A stretch of 64,000 bases of DNA from assembly GCF_002575655.3 (NCBI RefSeq), contig NC_053039.3:218569622-218633621 (forward strand), in the 5' to 3' direction. Below the pieces are notes generated by a model. That model searched no databases and had not been told where the DNA came from. It saw only the letters and a program-made list of their open reading frames with translations. The stretch is from Aegilops tauschii subsp. strangulata. Taxonomy: Eukaryota > Streptophyta > Magnoliopsida > Poales > Poaceae. A program made the position numbers and the translations under genes. This document shows positions 43,727 to 54,828 of the stretch, one piece after another (the first letter of the stretch is position 1; the number at the start of each line of letters is the position of its first letter).

Positions 43727-44980
43727 ACATTTCAAAACTAAAGTAGGAACATTAGAATCATATCAAATTCGTATTTGAACAAATAAACTAAGGAATTATG
43801 AGTGGCACAATGTTTAGCTTCAAGGGTGGAGTGCTGGTAGTGTGACACAAAGCAAGTAGGCAGATTGTATTCCATGTAAAAGATCGTAGTCTATGTAAAA
43901 GGTGGAATGACACTTTCTTTCTATACAATGCAGTGTTCGTTGCTCACACATGATGGAAGAGATCACACAGAGAAATACTATGCACTCATGTCTGCGGTTC
44001 CAGTATTTTGAAACACGGTGGTCCACCCTAAAAGAAAATTGACAACAAATATGACAAGGCAAGCATAGATGTAGTGAATCAATCATTACTTGTGAGCTTA
44101 CTAGGACAAGTATGCAGAATTGTAACTGCAGTAAGAGATCGTCCAAAATCTGAATCAAGAAGTTGGTCTAGCACTTATTGTTTACAACTAATCGACGTGA
44201 ATAATTGGATATCAAATCCAATGAGTAAGAAAGACAAGTAAAATTGTCAACAAACCTGGCCTGCAGTAGTAATCTGGGTCAATGTCACTACGAACAACAA
44301 TCCAAAATGACTAGTGTCTGTTCCTAAGGCTGGAATTTTGAAACCCTGGGAACTTTACAGGTACTAAAGATTACTGAAATACATCTGAACTATTAAGTAT
44401 AGGTAGCACTTAGTACACAACAAACCCTAATGACAGTCCTGCCTAATGAGTAATGAATCAATTAGAAAATGGGTGATGAGGAGTGGTTGCTGAGTGTTGA
44501 GGACGTATCTCAGGATAAATCGGGTTGGCTTAGTGGTTGCTGCACGCCTGAGCCCTGAATGGACTGGGAAGGTAGGCACGGGCGGCGCGCCCGGGCAGCG
44601 GTGACGCTGTTGGGCGAGCGGCTCCTGACCTCCTGTTAGTCCGGCGTCTCCTCCCAGAGTCATGTCGTCCGGGGACGGCAAGTCGCCGGCGAGGCAGGCG
44701 GCTGGGGGCGAGTAGAGATCGGAAGCGCAGTAGAACAGAGAGGAATCGGGGCCTGGGCCGACCCAAAATCCCTGGGTGGGCCGCGGCCCACCTTGGGCAC
44801 CCTGTAGATACACACCCAAGCGGCGTACATGCATTTTCGAAACTAAAATAGGAACATTTAGCTGACCAATTAAACGACATGTTTTAATAATATCAGATTC
44901 GTATTTGAACAACTAAGCTTGTTTAGCTTGATGGGTGGAGCAGTGCTATTATGACACGAAGCACGTATGCTGATCGTATA
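43727..44980. repeat. direct duplication, about 43727-43870 and 44838-44980
   Basis: Both blocks contain TTxxAAACTAAAxTAGGAACATT, ATCAxATTCGTATTTGAACAA, TGTTTAGCTTxAxGGGTGGAG and TGACACxAAGCAxGTA in the same order. The copies differ by several substitutions and small indels. They lie within the 5' half of TnpA-like unit I. Confidence 0.75.
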
Positions 44981-45516
44981 GTGATCATAAAAGGGGGAAA
45001 CCCTAAGCATTTTTTGAGAAAAAGAGGGTTTCCCCTCTGATTTCTATTAAAGAAACCACCACGAAACCAATATGATCAATTAAACCCTAAGGATGATCAA
45101 TTAAACCCTATTATGACTGTGCCATGGCAGATTTAAAGCCGCAAACCGCAGAAATGCTATTTAGCATCCATTGTTTGCTTCGAACTAAGAATTAATTCTA
45201 AGAGCTGAAAAGAAAGTACAGTAACCAAATTACAATATATTTTCTGGTTGAGATCAAAAAGTTGAGCAGATATGAAGTACCACCTCTCTTGCGGCACAGT
45301 GTAGGCATCGGGGGTGCGATGGCTGTCAGTGGCGTTGAAGCAAATCTGTGACGGTAGACGGGTGCATTGGGGGATAAGTCCCGTTGCGGTGGACAAGAAG
45401 GTCGTATGAGCGGCCCCCGCAAAGAGGACGACGGCGCTGATGAAGCGAGAGGACGCGATGCAAGGCTCCTGGTCTGTCACCATGGATGAGAAACGTCCAT
45501 ATCTAGCAGTGGACAA

Positions 45517-46969
45517 CGCGGTCTTGGTAGGCGCTCCGGCATGGTGGAGGACGGTGTCGATGGATGGGGTGGAGGACGGCGGCGATGGATGGGGTGGCGG
45601 ACGGAGGAGGCTGGTGCGGGGATGGTGTTCTAGCGCGGACGGTGGATGAATGGGAAAATGGAGGGAGAGGTACGGGGAACCATGTTCTTGGGACGCGCCT
45701 GTCTAAAATATGGGAAAGTTATGAACTTAGCCCCCATTTAAAATTTGGACGTCTCGTCAGTTGGGGATAGGACGGTAATCTCGCATCTCCCCAATATTTG
45801 CCCCGAGCGATTACGGGTGAGGAGAGGGTGTTTTGGCGCCCACGGTTGGTGCCCACGATGTATGAACAGGGCTGACAGGTAGGGATGTTGTGTCACGTCT
45901 GAGTGAAGTTACAAACCTGCCCCTATTGAAAATATTTGCCTACATCAATTTCGACCGAGTCGAGTTTGTTTTGCCACCCACCGTGTATGAATGGGGAAAT
46001 GGAGGGAGAGACAGAGGTCTTTCAGACGAGCTTGAATCAAATGTGTTTTGCCGCCCACCGTGTCGGAATGGGCTCAGAGGCGGTCGTGTCATGTCTAATT
46101 GAAGTTACTAACCTACCCCTATTGAGAGCAGTGGAAATCGGGCCGATGGATTGTCCGTGTAAGGGGTAGACAATAATTTCCATCTCCCAAACACTGGCTT
46201 CAGGCAGCTGACGTGGGAGTGGACATTTTGCCTCTTCTTTCAAATTTTGGGACAATAAGCATCCACGTTACCCTGGCAACTAAATTCGAATCCATTTTGT
46301 ATTCCTATACGAGTCTTTATAAATCATTCTATGTGTTTTTATATATCTTCAAAAGCACGACAAAGATGTATTCCACTGTCATATATGAATATGATTTACA
46401 AATGCCGATACTTGAATTCAGAAGCTAGAATCCAGTTTAAGGTGAATTCAAATATTTGAAACCACTTTATGTCTAACTCAAGTGTCACACGCAACATAAT
46501 GTGTACTCCCATTTAGATATGTCCACAAGCGATGTATCAAGATTCAAATACCGAGTCAATCAACCAATAATGTACAAAACTAACAGACATATAAACACTT
46601 ATAGAGTATATGGATCAATAATATCAACTAGCATACATAAGCGAGGCCGCTATACTTCTTTTGCTAGAAGAGCATCCTTTTTTAGCGAAGCTAGTACAAC
46701 ATCTTGGCCCTTTCAGATGCGTGCCACTTAAGGACCAACTATACTACTATTATTGTTGAATGCACATTCAACCCGATTGGCATATTTGTAGGTCTGTCAC
46801 AACAATCAAAATGAAATGTCTCAGAGTATTATCAATTAATACAGACTTGTGCTAAAAAATTACAAACCAAAAAATAAAAAAACAATTATTACATGATCTC
46901 TAAAACAAATGGTTTGATCGATTACATGGACAAACAACACAAAGGTTATTCAATGATGGAAAGAACATT
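45517..46969. other. region between the two TnpA-like units
   Basis: 45550-45650 is GC-rich with short GATGGATGGGGTGG repeats. 45750-46230 has two related blocks (TGAAGTTAC then AACCTxCCCCTATTGA; CCACCGTGT then GGAATGGG). From 46240 the sequence is AT-rich. This probably contains the promoter of unit I and the 3' flank of unit II. No coding domain. Confidence 0.45.
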
Positions 46970-47485
46970 TCACCTATGATTTACCAAGTGGGAATTTAAT
47001 TTCCTTTTTTCCTTTAGGACCCTAACAATGCGGTCAGTCTCAGCTTGCTTTGTTTTGAAATCCACCAAATATTTAATGGTTGTCTTGAGTACTGCTTGTG
47101 ATTGTGTTGATTGCTTCCTCAACATGTCAACTTCATCTCTAAGTGCAGAAGCAGAATCTCTTTCTACCAATAGTTTAGCCTCTAGAGCATTAGCAGTTGG
47201 TAATTCATGATGCATGATTGGACCGGTGCCACTGCTGTGGGATGCTGAAATCCATGGGGACCTCGCTCTTTGATCTTGGGCTAACCTATTTTGCCATTAA
47301 AGTTCCGATTGGATTCCGAAAAGTTGAACTTAGCAAAGCATCTCAACTGGGAGTTATAACAACAAACCAGTTAAACAAACAAGGAATTAAATAGTTTCAA
47401 TTGGATGCTGAAAATTAGTTATTAACATCATTGTAACCGGTTGCAGCAGCAAAGCAGTTAAACAAACAAGTTTTGCAAAAGTTAC

Positions 47486-47861
47486 CTGTTGTGGCACTGG
47501 AGTTTCTCTTGGATCCTGAAAAGTTGAGTAGCCAGTAACGTGATTAGAGCAACCGGTTGCAGCAGCAAAGCAGTTAAACAAACAAGTTTTGCAAAAGGAA
47601 CCTGTTGTGACATTGGAGTTTCTCTTGGATCCTGAAAAGTTGAGTAGTCAGTAACTTGATTAGAGCAACAAGTTACAGCAGCAAACCTGTTACACAAATA
47701 TATTTTTGAAAATGTACCTGATGTACAATTGGACTTCCAATTGGATCCTGAAAACTTGAAGTTGGTAAGATGATTACAACAACAAGTTACAACAGCAAAC
47801 CAGGTAAACAAGAAAGTTTCTGAAAACATACCTGTTGTGCCAACGGAGTTTCAGTTGGATC
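47486..47861 (-). repeat. tandem array of 30-nt exon units, period 114-116 bp
   Basis: On the minus strand four segments of exactly 30 nt (47832-47861, 47718-47747, 47602-47631, 47486-47515) each follow a CAG acceptor and precede a GT donor. They encode DPTETPLAQQ, DPIGSPIVHQ, DPRETPMSQQ and DPRETPVPQQ. The intervening sequences (84-86 bp) are also alike. Two further decayed units lie at about 47286-47316 and 47380-47410, one with the acceptor AG lost and one with an in-frame stop. Each exon is a multiple of three in the same phase, so any number could be included without a frameshift. Confidence 0.8.
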
Positions 47862-49249
47862 CTGCAAACTTGAATGTTAGCAATCATAGATAATGTGTTG
47901 CAAGAGCCATAAGAAACTAACATCAAACTACTAAAACTAACCAGTTTTGGCAACGTATTTAATTACACATGAACTAGTAAAACTAACAAGTTCTTGGCAA
48001 CGTATTAAAGTAACAAGTCGGTACCGTTTACCAGCAACACAGACATCTGTAAATTTCTTTGATGTAAGAAAAATGATTCCAACACATATATTTAAGTTAA
48101 AAAGACAGTGTCCCTCATATAAACCTGACAGTTGTCTATCTATGAACATGCAAACATTACTAGTGCTACAAGTGATAACAACAAACCATTTAAACCAACA
48201 GGGTATCAGAACGTAAATTACACATGAATTCTGCTGCACCCTAGAAGTACATATGACCAGCTATCTACGTGCTTAAGTAGCTATTTAAGTTCAGGCAAAC
48301 AGGTAATTCTTAACAGTAAGTATCAAACACATAGATAGGCGCAGTCTATAATAGGATTAACAGGCTATGTCATTTTGTAATCAGTAGCAAACTAAATTAA
48401 GCTAAGCAACATAATTGAACAATTTTGCAATAAGTGGCTAACTAAAATTCTGAGAAGCAGGTAACTGAACTTACGCTAGCTCTTTGTACAGGCACACTGC
48501 AACTTGTTTTGCACTTACAAGGTTCTACAAAGGAGTCCATGGCATCAATTGCTTGGATACGTAGTCCCAATACTTCTTTCTTCCCACACTGCATTGGTAA
48601 GTCGAATGGTTAATCTGATAAGATGGTGCGTGCTTGATATGTTATATGAGGACGGGTTGTCAGACTAGTTGTAGCCACACACATCACACTGGCTTTTACT
48701 GTATATTTCATGCGATTACATTTGGCATATCAAGATCTAAGAAATCTACAATAGGATGAAAAGACTAGAATCCTTCACATTATTGGCGAACTCAGTTCAT
48801 AAAAACAAGCAATTCAACCATTCCATGGGTAAATCAAAAGCGCCAGTAGAATATTTTTCACTACCCCAATCGTACACGCAAAAAGGGGCGACGCCACCGT
48901 AGGAGCTGGTATGGGCGGCCGCCTTGGGTGGCTAGAAAGTGTGCACCTAGTTTGAGTCATCCAGGTTGGCCCAGGCTAGTTTTATTTGTCCCAACGCACG
49001 AGCAGGAAATGTAAAAAATGAAGAAAAACGTTTCAATTTGGATGGGCCAATAACGTAAGTGCAAGGCAGGCCCTATAGCAGGCTCGCGGCCCAAACGAGC
49101 GCCTCCCATATCGATCGATAGCAGGAAAAATCCCAATTAGTTCGCTCCAGCCTCCAGTCTGGTTCACTCCTAACCTAGCCGCTGCTGGACAAACCGACAC
49201 AGGACTTCCTCGCGCGCTCATTGGGCACTGGTCATCGGGCTTCAAGCGA

Positions 49250-49718
49250 ATGGAAGGACATGAAGATGAAGATCCAACCTTGGGTGTAGCCTGTGTGGGA
49301 GGCAGCAACGGTAGCACGGGCATGGCATCGAGCTTGCGCAAACGGACAGTCGCAGCTTGCAAGAGCAGTATGCGCAACGAGCAGGTACATTACATCCCTG
49401 ATTATATCTAATTCATCCGTTCAATTTCTAGCCAATACTTAAACCCGCGGTGTTGTAAAACTGCCTGTATGTAGGGAATCTATGAGAAAATGAAACCATT
49501 TTCTGCTTATTTTATAACTCCCCCAAGTATCTAATCAGGTTTCCGGTGCAAACATACAAGCTCATGTTGTTCTTGAGCCTAAAGTGACTAATGAAAAGAC
49601 TACTAATGAAGGATTTGATGCAAACATTTTACATGCTCCTGGTGATGAACATACAGTGTCTAATGAGGGATCTAATGCAAGCATTTTGCAAGCTCCCATT
49701 GAAGGATTTAGTGTCTAA
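49250..49718 (+). CDS. two-exon ORF on the plus strand, TnpA N-terminus-like
   Basis: Exon 1, 49250-49384, has 45 codons beginning MEGHEDEDPTLGVACVGG and ending SSMRNEQ before GTACAT. Exon 2, 49539-49718, follows a CTAATCAG acceptor. It has 59 codons and a TAA and contains a loose internal repeat (NEGFDANILHAPG and NEGSNASILQAPI). The intron is 154 bp and phase 0 on both sides, so the joined ORF is open at 104 residues. It lies opposite to and between two paralogous exons of the minus-strand unit II. No known family is certain. It may be a captured or rearranged transposon gene start. Confidence 0.4.
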
Positions 49719-51187
49719 TGATGATCTGCTATGTTGAGAGATATATAGAGATTTGCAGTCATTGATGACAAGCAAATTATAGTACATTTTCATGGCTTGA
49801 GGAAACGTCGAGGCCATCTACCAGAAAGTCCCCGTATCATGACAACGTAGCATAAATACTTTTCTAATCTGTTGTTTGAAACTATTGGCATACTTGTGCA
49901 GGACAGATATATTGATATGCATTTTGCGCAGTGGTTATAGGTGAAATTACACTTCGATATTTTCAGCCAGAGAACGAATAATTCAAGCAGGTATAGACCA
50001 TGTTAGTAGTCCTTGTACACCATGTTGCATTTTGTGTTTTTTGATGCTTACATCATTTAGTGTTTTATAATCTGGAACTACTTTGGATCATTAGCTACTT
50101 TTCAAAGTGCATGTAGCTTCACATTTCTCAAGTTATGTTGATTTCCGGAGTGTAAGTGCCTTCGTATTTTTTAAGTTAAGTTTTCGCCACTTGTAACTTG
50201 AATTCGTGGATCCTCCACTGCACACAAATCATACATGCAGGACAGTACGAATTAAATGAAATGCAGGGACTTACGCTAGCTCGTTGTACAGGCTCACTAC
50301 AGCTCTGCTTGCGCTTGGGATGTTCCATGTACAAGTCCATGTTACCCCTTGCTTGGATGTGCAGGCCTTGTGCTCCTTGCATCCCCCTCTACATTTTTGA
50401 CACGGCGAATGGTTGATCAAATAAGAGGAATCGACCTTGCTGTTGTACCGAAGGACAGGTACTTACAAGGTTATACCGGTGTGCAGGATGTGTACCAGAT
50501 CCCGTAGCGCCGTCATGCTTCCCTAAAAATGTTTTTGCTTGTTTCAGATGATATCTCCAGAAGAAATAAGAGTTAAAGTCAGAGTTGCATAGGCGTGTAA
50601 GCCAAGAGAGCAGTGAAAGGATATCCAAACATCATCGGAACAGTGCACAAGGGAGTGATATGTGGATACCTAGTTCGGGCCGGCGTTTGGGCATGCTCGC
50701 CTAGCTAGGGTGCGGGTCACTTCAGAGCCGTTGAGGGTGATGCGCTGGCGTTGGCTGGCCGCGCACGGATGCAGATCTTGAGTGGCAGCGGAGTGCTACG
50801 ATGCGGTGGACGAGACCGTTGGTGAAGCCCCAACAACCTCGAGGGGCGGAGGTGCGACGATGCGCTCGGTGAAGTAGCCCCGGTGAGGTGGGAGACGGCG
50901 TCGGTGAAGCGCACCTGATGCGGTGGAAGTTGGTGTCTGTGAGGCACGTCTGTTGCGGCGGCCGACGTTTTCAGTGGACCACCCGGTGCGGTGGACGGGG
51001 GCGTAGATGAGGTAGCTCCGGTGCGGTGGTGAAGCGCGACCGTCGTCTTTGTCTTCGTCATCGTCGTCCGGCACAGAGGTGGGGAAAGAGACGAGACGAG
51101 GGGCGATTCGAACTTTGCTTGGGTTGGCGGCGAATTAGGAATTTGAGCGCTCTGGGCGGGGAAGGGGACGGTGGAGAAGGGAGATTT

Positions 51188-53500
51188 TGCAGGGCTGGAA
51201 TTGGGGCCGCCAGATATTTCAATCCGAAACGTGGAAGCGCAAACTTATTTTGTCATCGTTCTTTTTTTTGGGGGGGGGGGGAGGGAGGGAGGGGGTGGGT
51301 GGCTGGGTGCTAGCGTCCGTACGACACACGCGACCACCACGACACGACCCTGGTCTGCCTGGTGCGCCTACATTTGAGAATGCAAACGAATCTTCTTTCA
51401 TTTGCAAAAAAATCTGTATGTATTACCATGCCCGTGTTTTCCTTGCAAATAATTAGTCATTCGAAACGAGATACTATAAACTAATTAATGATGAGTTATT
51501 TGAATTAGAGTGTGTGTCACATAGCGATCTCCAATTCTAACGTGGATTTCGTGTTTCACGGTATCCATGCTACTTTTTAATACAAATTCATATGTATATG
51601 ATGAAAACCATGGTAGTGAGAAAACTTTGGGTGGATTCAAACATATGACCTACAAAATAGCACAACAATCGAGTCAATGTCAACTTTTCCAAACCTAGTA
51701 TGGCCCGAATTCAAAATAATTACGGAAGCCATATGCATGGTCCTCAATTCAAATCTTACAATGTACACTACATTCAAATGTTGTTTTTAGCCCCCCCGGC
51801 ACACATGCTACATACTTCCTGTATCGATCAATCTTCCTCTCCTAACCACCTTAGGAAGCTATCGGTTTCCGACACACGTTCATTCTTTCTCTCCATGTTT
51901 TCGATCTCTAACTCTCTCAACTACACAACCCCCTTTTCCCACTCTGTTACCAAATGTATCTACCTCACACACCCGCCATTGCACTCCATGCCGAGCTCTC
52001 TCTCTCTCTCCCTCCCTACCACCCTTTCTCGCTAGATACATGCATTGTCTATCTAGACCCCCCTCTCGTGCGCACGCACACACGTTGTCTATCTAGGTCA
52101 CTCTCTCGAGACCGTCTCACTCTTTCTTCCGCACGGCGGGCCACACTCGCTCAATATCGCTCTCTTTATCTAAGTCTCGATTAACCTCACTTTCTTTCAC
52201 ACACAAATGATATGTCTCCTTGTTCGGGCCTCGATCGACATACTCTATACTCTCTCACGGAATTGTCTATCTAGGTCAGTCCATCCAAGCCGCCCACTCT
52301 TTCGACCTCATGGCGGGCCACGCTCGCTCAATATCTCTCTCTCTCTCTGTATGTCTTGATTGACCTCGCTCTTTCTTGGACACAAACGATATATCTCCAT
52401 GTTTGAGCCCAATTCGACATATTCATATTGTATACTCTCTCACGCACATTGTCTATCTAGGTCACTCTCTCCAACCCGTCTCACTCTTTCGATCGCACGA
52501 CGATCCACACTCGCTCAATCTCTCTCCCTTTATATATGTAATCGATTGACCTTGCTTCCTCCCACGCACAAAATATATGTACATGTCTGTGACTGGATCA
52601 TCTCTCAAGCTCTATCTTACAGCCCTCACCCTTCCCAAAAGCTCAATCGGACAATATCTCTCCAGAGCATATATATCTTTTCAACGAATGCCGGACCACA
52701 CTCACTTTTTCTCTCTATCTATCCGTGTCTCGATTGACCTCGCTTTCTCACGCCGTATCTTCCACACATTGAAGATACCTCTCCGTCCCTCGCAGAGCCG
52801 GAGCTATTTACATTGCGAGGGGGACTCCAACCTTGGATTGATTTGTGAAGGCATTTATTCCGGTGGGTTTAGATTATATTTTCGTAGCATTCGGCCCACA
52901 ACTACTCCAAACACTGTTGCAACCCCCGCACCTCCCCCAATTGATTTCCCTCTGGCTCGGTCATCGCTCTCTCGCACGTCCTTTCACACCTTCAACGTCG
53001 CACCATGGTATTTTTGCAAAAAACTCTGTTGTTCTCTTTAATTATTACAAATAAGCTACAAAACTAGACACCGATAGTCCACCTGTAATGGAACAAATTT
53101 CGACCCTCAAATTAAAGTGCTACAAACTACACACCGATGGGCCCACCTGTCATGAAACAAATTTGGACCCATATATAAATTAAAAATTAAAAAGGACGAG
53201 GATCGAACATGCGATCAGGGCCTTCAAGCCGCACGTCAATAGGCAACATAGTACAGCAACGTTTGTTGTACCCCCCTTTGTTGATATAATGTTTTTATAT
53301 TACCACAGCCTATTTAATGGATAACATGTTTTAATATTATTTTTAGTACATTAGTGGGACCGGCTTGTTAGTACGTACTATTCGCCTTCATTTACTGGTG
53401 GATTCCATGTTTGCTCTCTCTCTCCTCCCCTTCTACGTTTAGACCCATGGGCAAACACGAAGAACTCGCGGGCGATGTTGGCTTTGACCATATCTAGACG
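51188..53500. repeat. segmental duplication, copy A
   Basis: Blocks 51188-51800, about 52795-52940 and 53040-53500 correspond in order and orientation to 55766-56552, 56548-56690 and 57690-58035. Shared landmarks: GGGCTGGAATT...GGCCGCCAGATATTTC, ACACACGC.ACCA, CAATGCCC or CATGCCC, GGTGGTGAGAAAACTTTG-like, TGCATGGTCCTCAATTCAA, and further right CACACGAAGA after a CTCTCTCTCCTC block. Between its blocks, copy A carries a C/T-rich tandem repeat region that copy B lacks. A G-run of 13 lies at about 51271. No coding domain was recognised. Confidence 0.75.
52020..52560. repeat. tandem repeats of about 180-184 bp
   Basis: TTGTCTATCTAGGTCA occurs at about 52085, 52265 and 52449 (periods 180 and 184), with an earlier partial at 52045. 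Each unit contains ...CCGTCTCACTCTTTC-like, GGGCCACxCTCGCTCAATAT, a CTCTCTC run, TCTCGATT-ACCTC and a CACACAxACGATAT block. It lies inside segmental copy A only. Confidence 0.85.
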
Positions 53501-54192
53501 CGTTCACAAGTTACGGCACCAGTTTCACGTACTAGTAGTACTAGTCAATGTGTACCAATGCACATTAATTTGGAAGTATATTAAGTGCATGCGGATATTA
53601 AATAGGATATTATTTGCGTGTTACTATGTGATTATCACTATTTTTGGCATGAAATTAACTGCACGCTAGACGTGTTGAGCGCTCGACATTGAAGCAGTCT
53701 AGGTCGTTGGATTGACATGATTTGATGGCCGAGATTAATTGGATATACCCGTTTGGTATAGATGGTATAGATATAGATTATACATGTAACAAGTTTAGGA
53801 CAAAAGTGACCTTGATGGACAAGTTATCCAGTACTATTTATCTACTACTCCGTAATAATTAAATGCGTTGACAAATAGATGTATCGCCTAGTGCTCGAAC
53901 AAGGGGACTGGTCGCACCCTGCAAGTATTTGGAATTGACTTCCCTAAGAAAATATTTGGAATTGACGTGGTATTTAATATTAAATGTTTGCGATGAGAAG
54001 GAATACGTGTGGCTTGATGAAGTTTTATATTTAATTTGATACGGCTCTAGCAGAACATTCAATCGATCGAACCATAGATTTCATTTAGTCTAACTCCGAC
54101 TTTACATTCATACGACGATCGATCTAAAATAAACGGAAATGATAAACGTTCGGATTTTAAGCATGGCAATCCGAACATTTTTCATGGCAAAT
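53501..54192. other. non-coding stretch with a dispersed repeat (53535-53765)
   Basis: 53535-53765 matches 15040-15245 in the same orientation (GTTGAGCGCTCGACATTGAA, TGATTTGATGGCCGAGAT, AATTGGATAT). The remainder is AT-rich with no ORF of note. Confidence 0.6.
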
Positions 54193-54828
54193 TTAGATTA
54201 CACGGCGGCGGGGGCATCTTGCAGTGGGAAGCGGCTCCTCTGCCGTGCTCTGTGTGTCGTCAGGCCACTGATCGACGGTGACGGCAGCGTCTTGCACCGT
54301 TGTTGTCGTACTCATGGATGTTGGCCCTAGCTTCAAGGAAGGCCAGAATGTTCTGGACTTCGGTCTCCAGGAGCGAGTCAACTGGCGGGAGGAGGCGACC
54401 GACGTTGGTGCAAGGAAGCGGTCGACGGCGGCCATCCATGCCGCTGAGGGGGGCACTCGCACCCGCACGAGGACAGGTGCTGGCAACGGCGCGGCGGAGA
54501 CATTCGTGTGCACGGGCGCCAGCACGGGTGCACGCGCATGCGCATGCACTGGCAGGTGCACGGGCGCGTGAAAGTCGGCGGGGACCTCGTGGAACCCCGT
54601 GGCGTCAAGCTCAGCGACAATGTGCAGCTCCCAGCCCATCAATGCCATGGGGATGGGCGTTGGCGCAGTCGGGCCGACGGGAGCGGGAACGGGAGCGGGG
54701 ACAGGTGCGACGTCTTCCCACAAGTCCAGTTCAAGCTCGTCCCAAAGCGCATTATGTTCTTGAGACTCTGGCTGGGTGTCTTCCTCAGGAAACTGGAAGA
54801 CTAAGGGCAGACCATCATGATGCGGCAT
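54193..54828 (-). CDS. hypothetical Pro/Ala/Val-rich protein
   Basis: The intronless ORF of 211 residues starts at ATG 54828. The N-terminus (MPHHDGLPLVFQFPEEDTQP) is followed by an acidic aromatic stretch (ALWDELELDLWEDVAP). Repetitive PAPVPAPV and PVHLPVHAHARAPVLAPVHT segments follow, then a Ser/Thr/Arg-rich tail. A TTTAAAAT element about 30 bp before a CT-rich leader (TACAATCTTCTCTCTTCC) is a plausible promoter, which favours this strand over the overlapping plus-strand ORFs. There is no recognised domain. The acidic N-terminus could be an activation region, but that is speculation. Confidence 0.35.
   Translation of the reverse strand: MPHHDGLPLVFQFPEEDTQPESQEHNALWDELELDLWEDVAPVPAPVPAPVGPTAPTPIPMALMGWELHIVAELDATGFHEVPADFHAPVHLPVHAHARAPVLAPVHTNVSAAPLPAPVLVRVRVPPSAAWMAAVDRFLAPTSVASSRQLTRSWRPKSRTFWPSLKLGPTSMSTTTTVQDAAVTVDQWPDDTQSTAEEPLPTARCPRRRVI

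Larger units (their letters stand above)
40568..45516 (-). pseudogene. CACTA TnpA-like unit I (Transposase_24-like), multi-exon
   Basis: Candidate exons on the minus strand have the order of plant CACTA TnpA-type proteins. Parts are a GC-rich first exon region near 45516-45300, 43514-43284 (RIKQNNAMAVKLGIKGL and an acidic Ser-rich tail), and 42730-42611 (VVRNFVRIFPSWKDYTADTE, FPVFLRNLR). Next comes 42536-42326 (TKLDCQDEQGLVALFKHSLM, SDSDWNNLVAHWSRLQHK then GT), and 42248-42180 (KNIHSQGTTDLATILHTALL). The final exon ends at 40568 with a Leu-rich helix (LRLEVLSLRKIAEKTNENL). The WNNLV...HK block is the Transposase_24 signature. The proteins bind CACTA ends. Not all exons join cleanly, so activity is doubtful. 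The Tnp2/TnpD catalytic transposase was not found. Confidence 0.6.
46970..51061 (-). pseudogene. CACTA TnpA-like unit II with an array of micro-exons
   Basis: The order on the minus strand parallels unit I. It has a GC-rich start region near 51061-50720 with short tandem repeats. Next is an exon-like segment at 50385-50276 (HIQARGNMDLYMEHPKRK, CSEPVQRAS then GTAAG). A paralogue of that exon follows at 48590-48476 (RIQAIDAMDSFVEPCKCK, CSVPVQRAS then GTAAG). Then come the 30-nt candidate exons at 47861-47486, and a C-terminal Leu/Lys helix at 47215-46970 (LVERDSASALRDEVDMLRKQ). No Transposase_24 block was found. The two similar VQRAS exons suggest internal duplication. Probably non-functional, but splice signals around the micro-exons are kept. 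Confidence 0.5.

Noticed and set aside
44655..44712. Short plus-strand ORF starting ATGTCGTCCGGGGACGGC
   Set aside because: Only 17 codons, with no conserved continuation or splice pair that I could support.
47286..47861. CRISPR-like array (regular repeats and spacers)
   Set aside because: The intervening sequences are similar to each other, splice signals flank each unit, and the context is a plant transposon gene.
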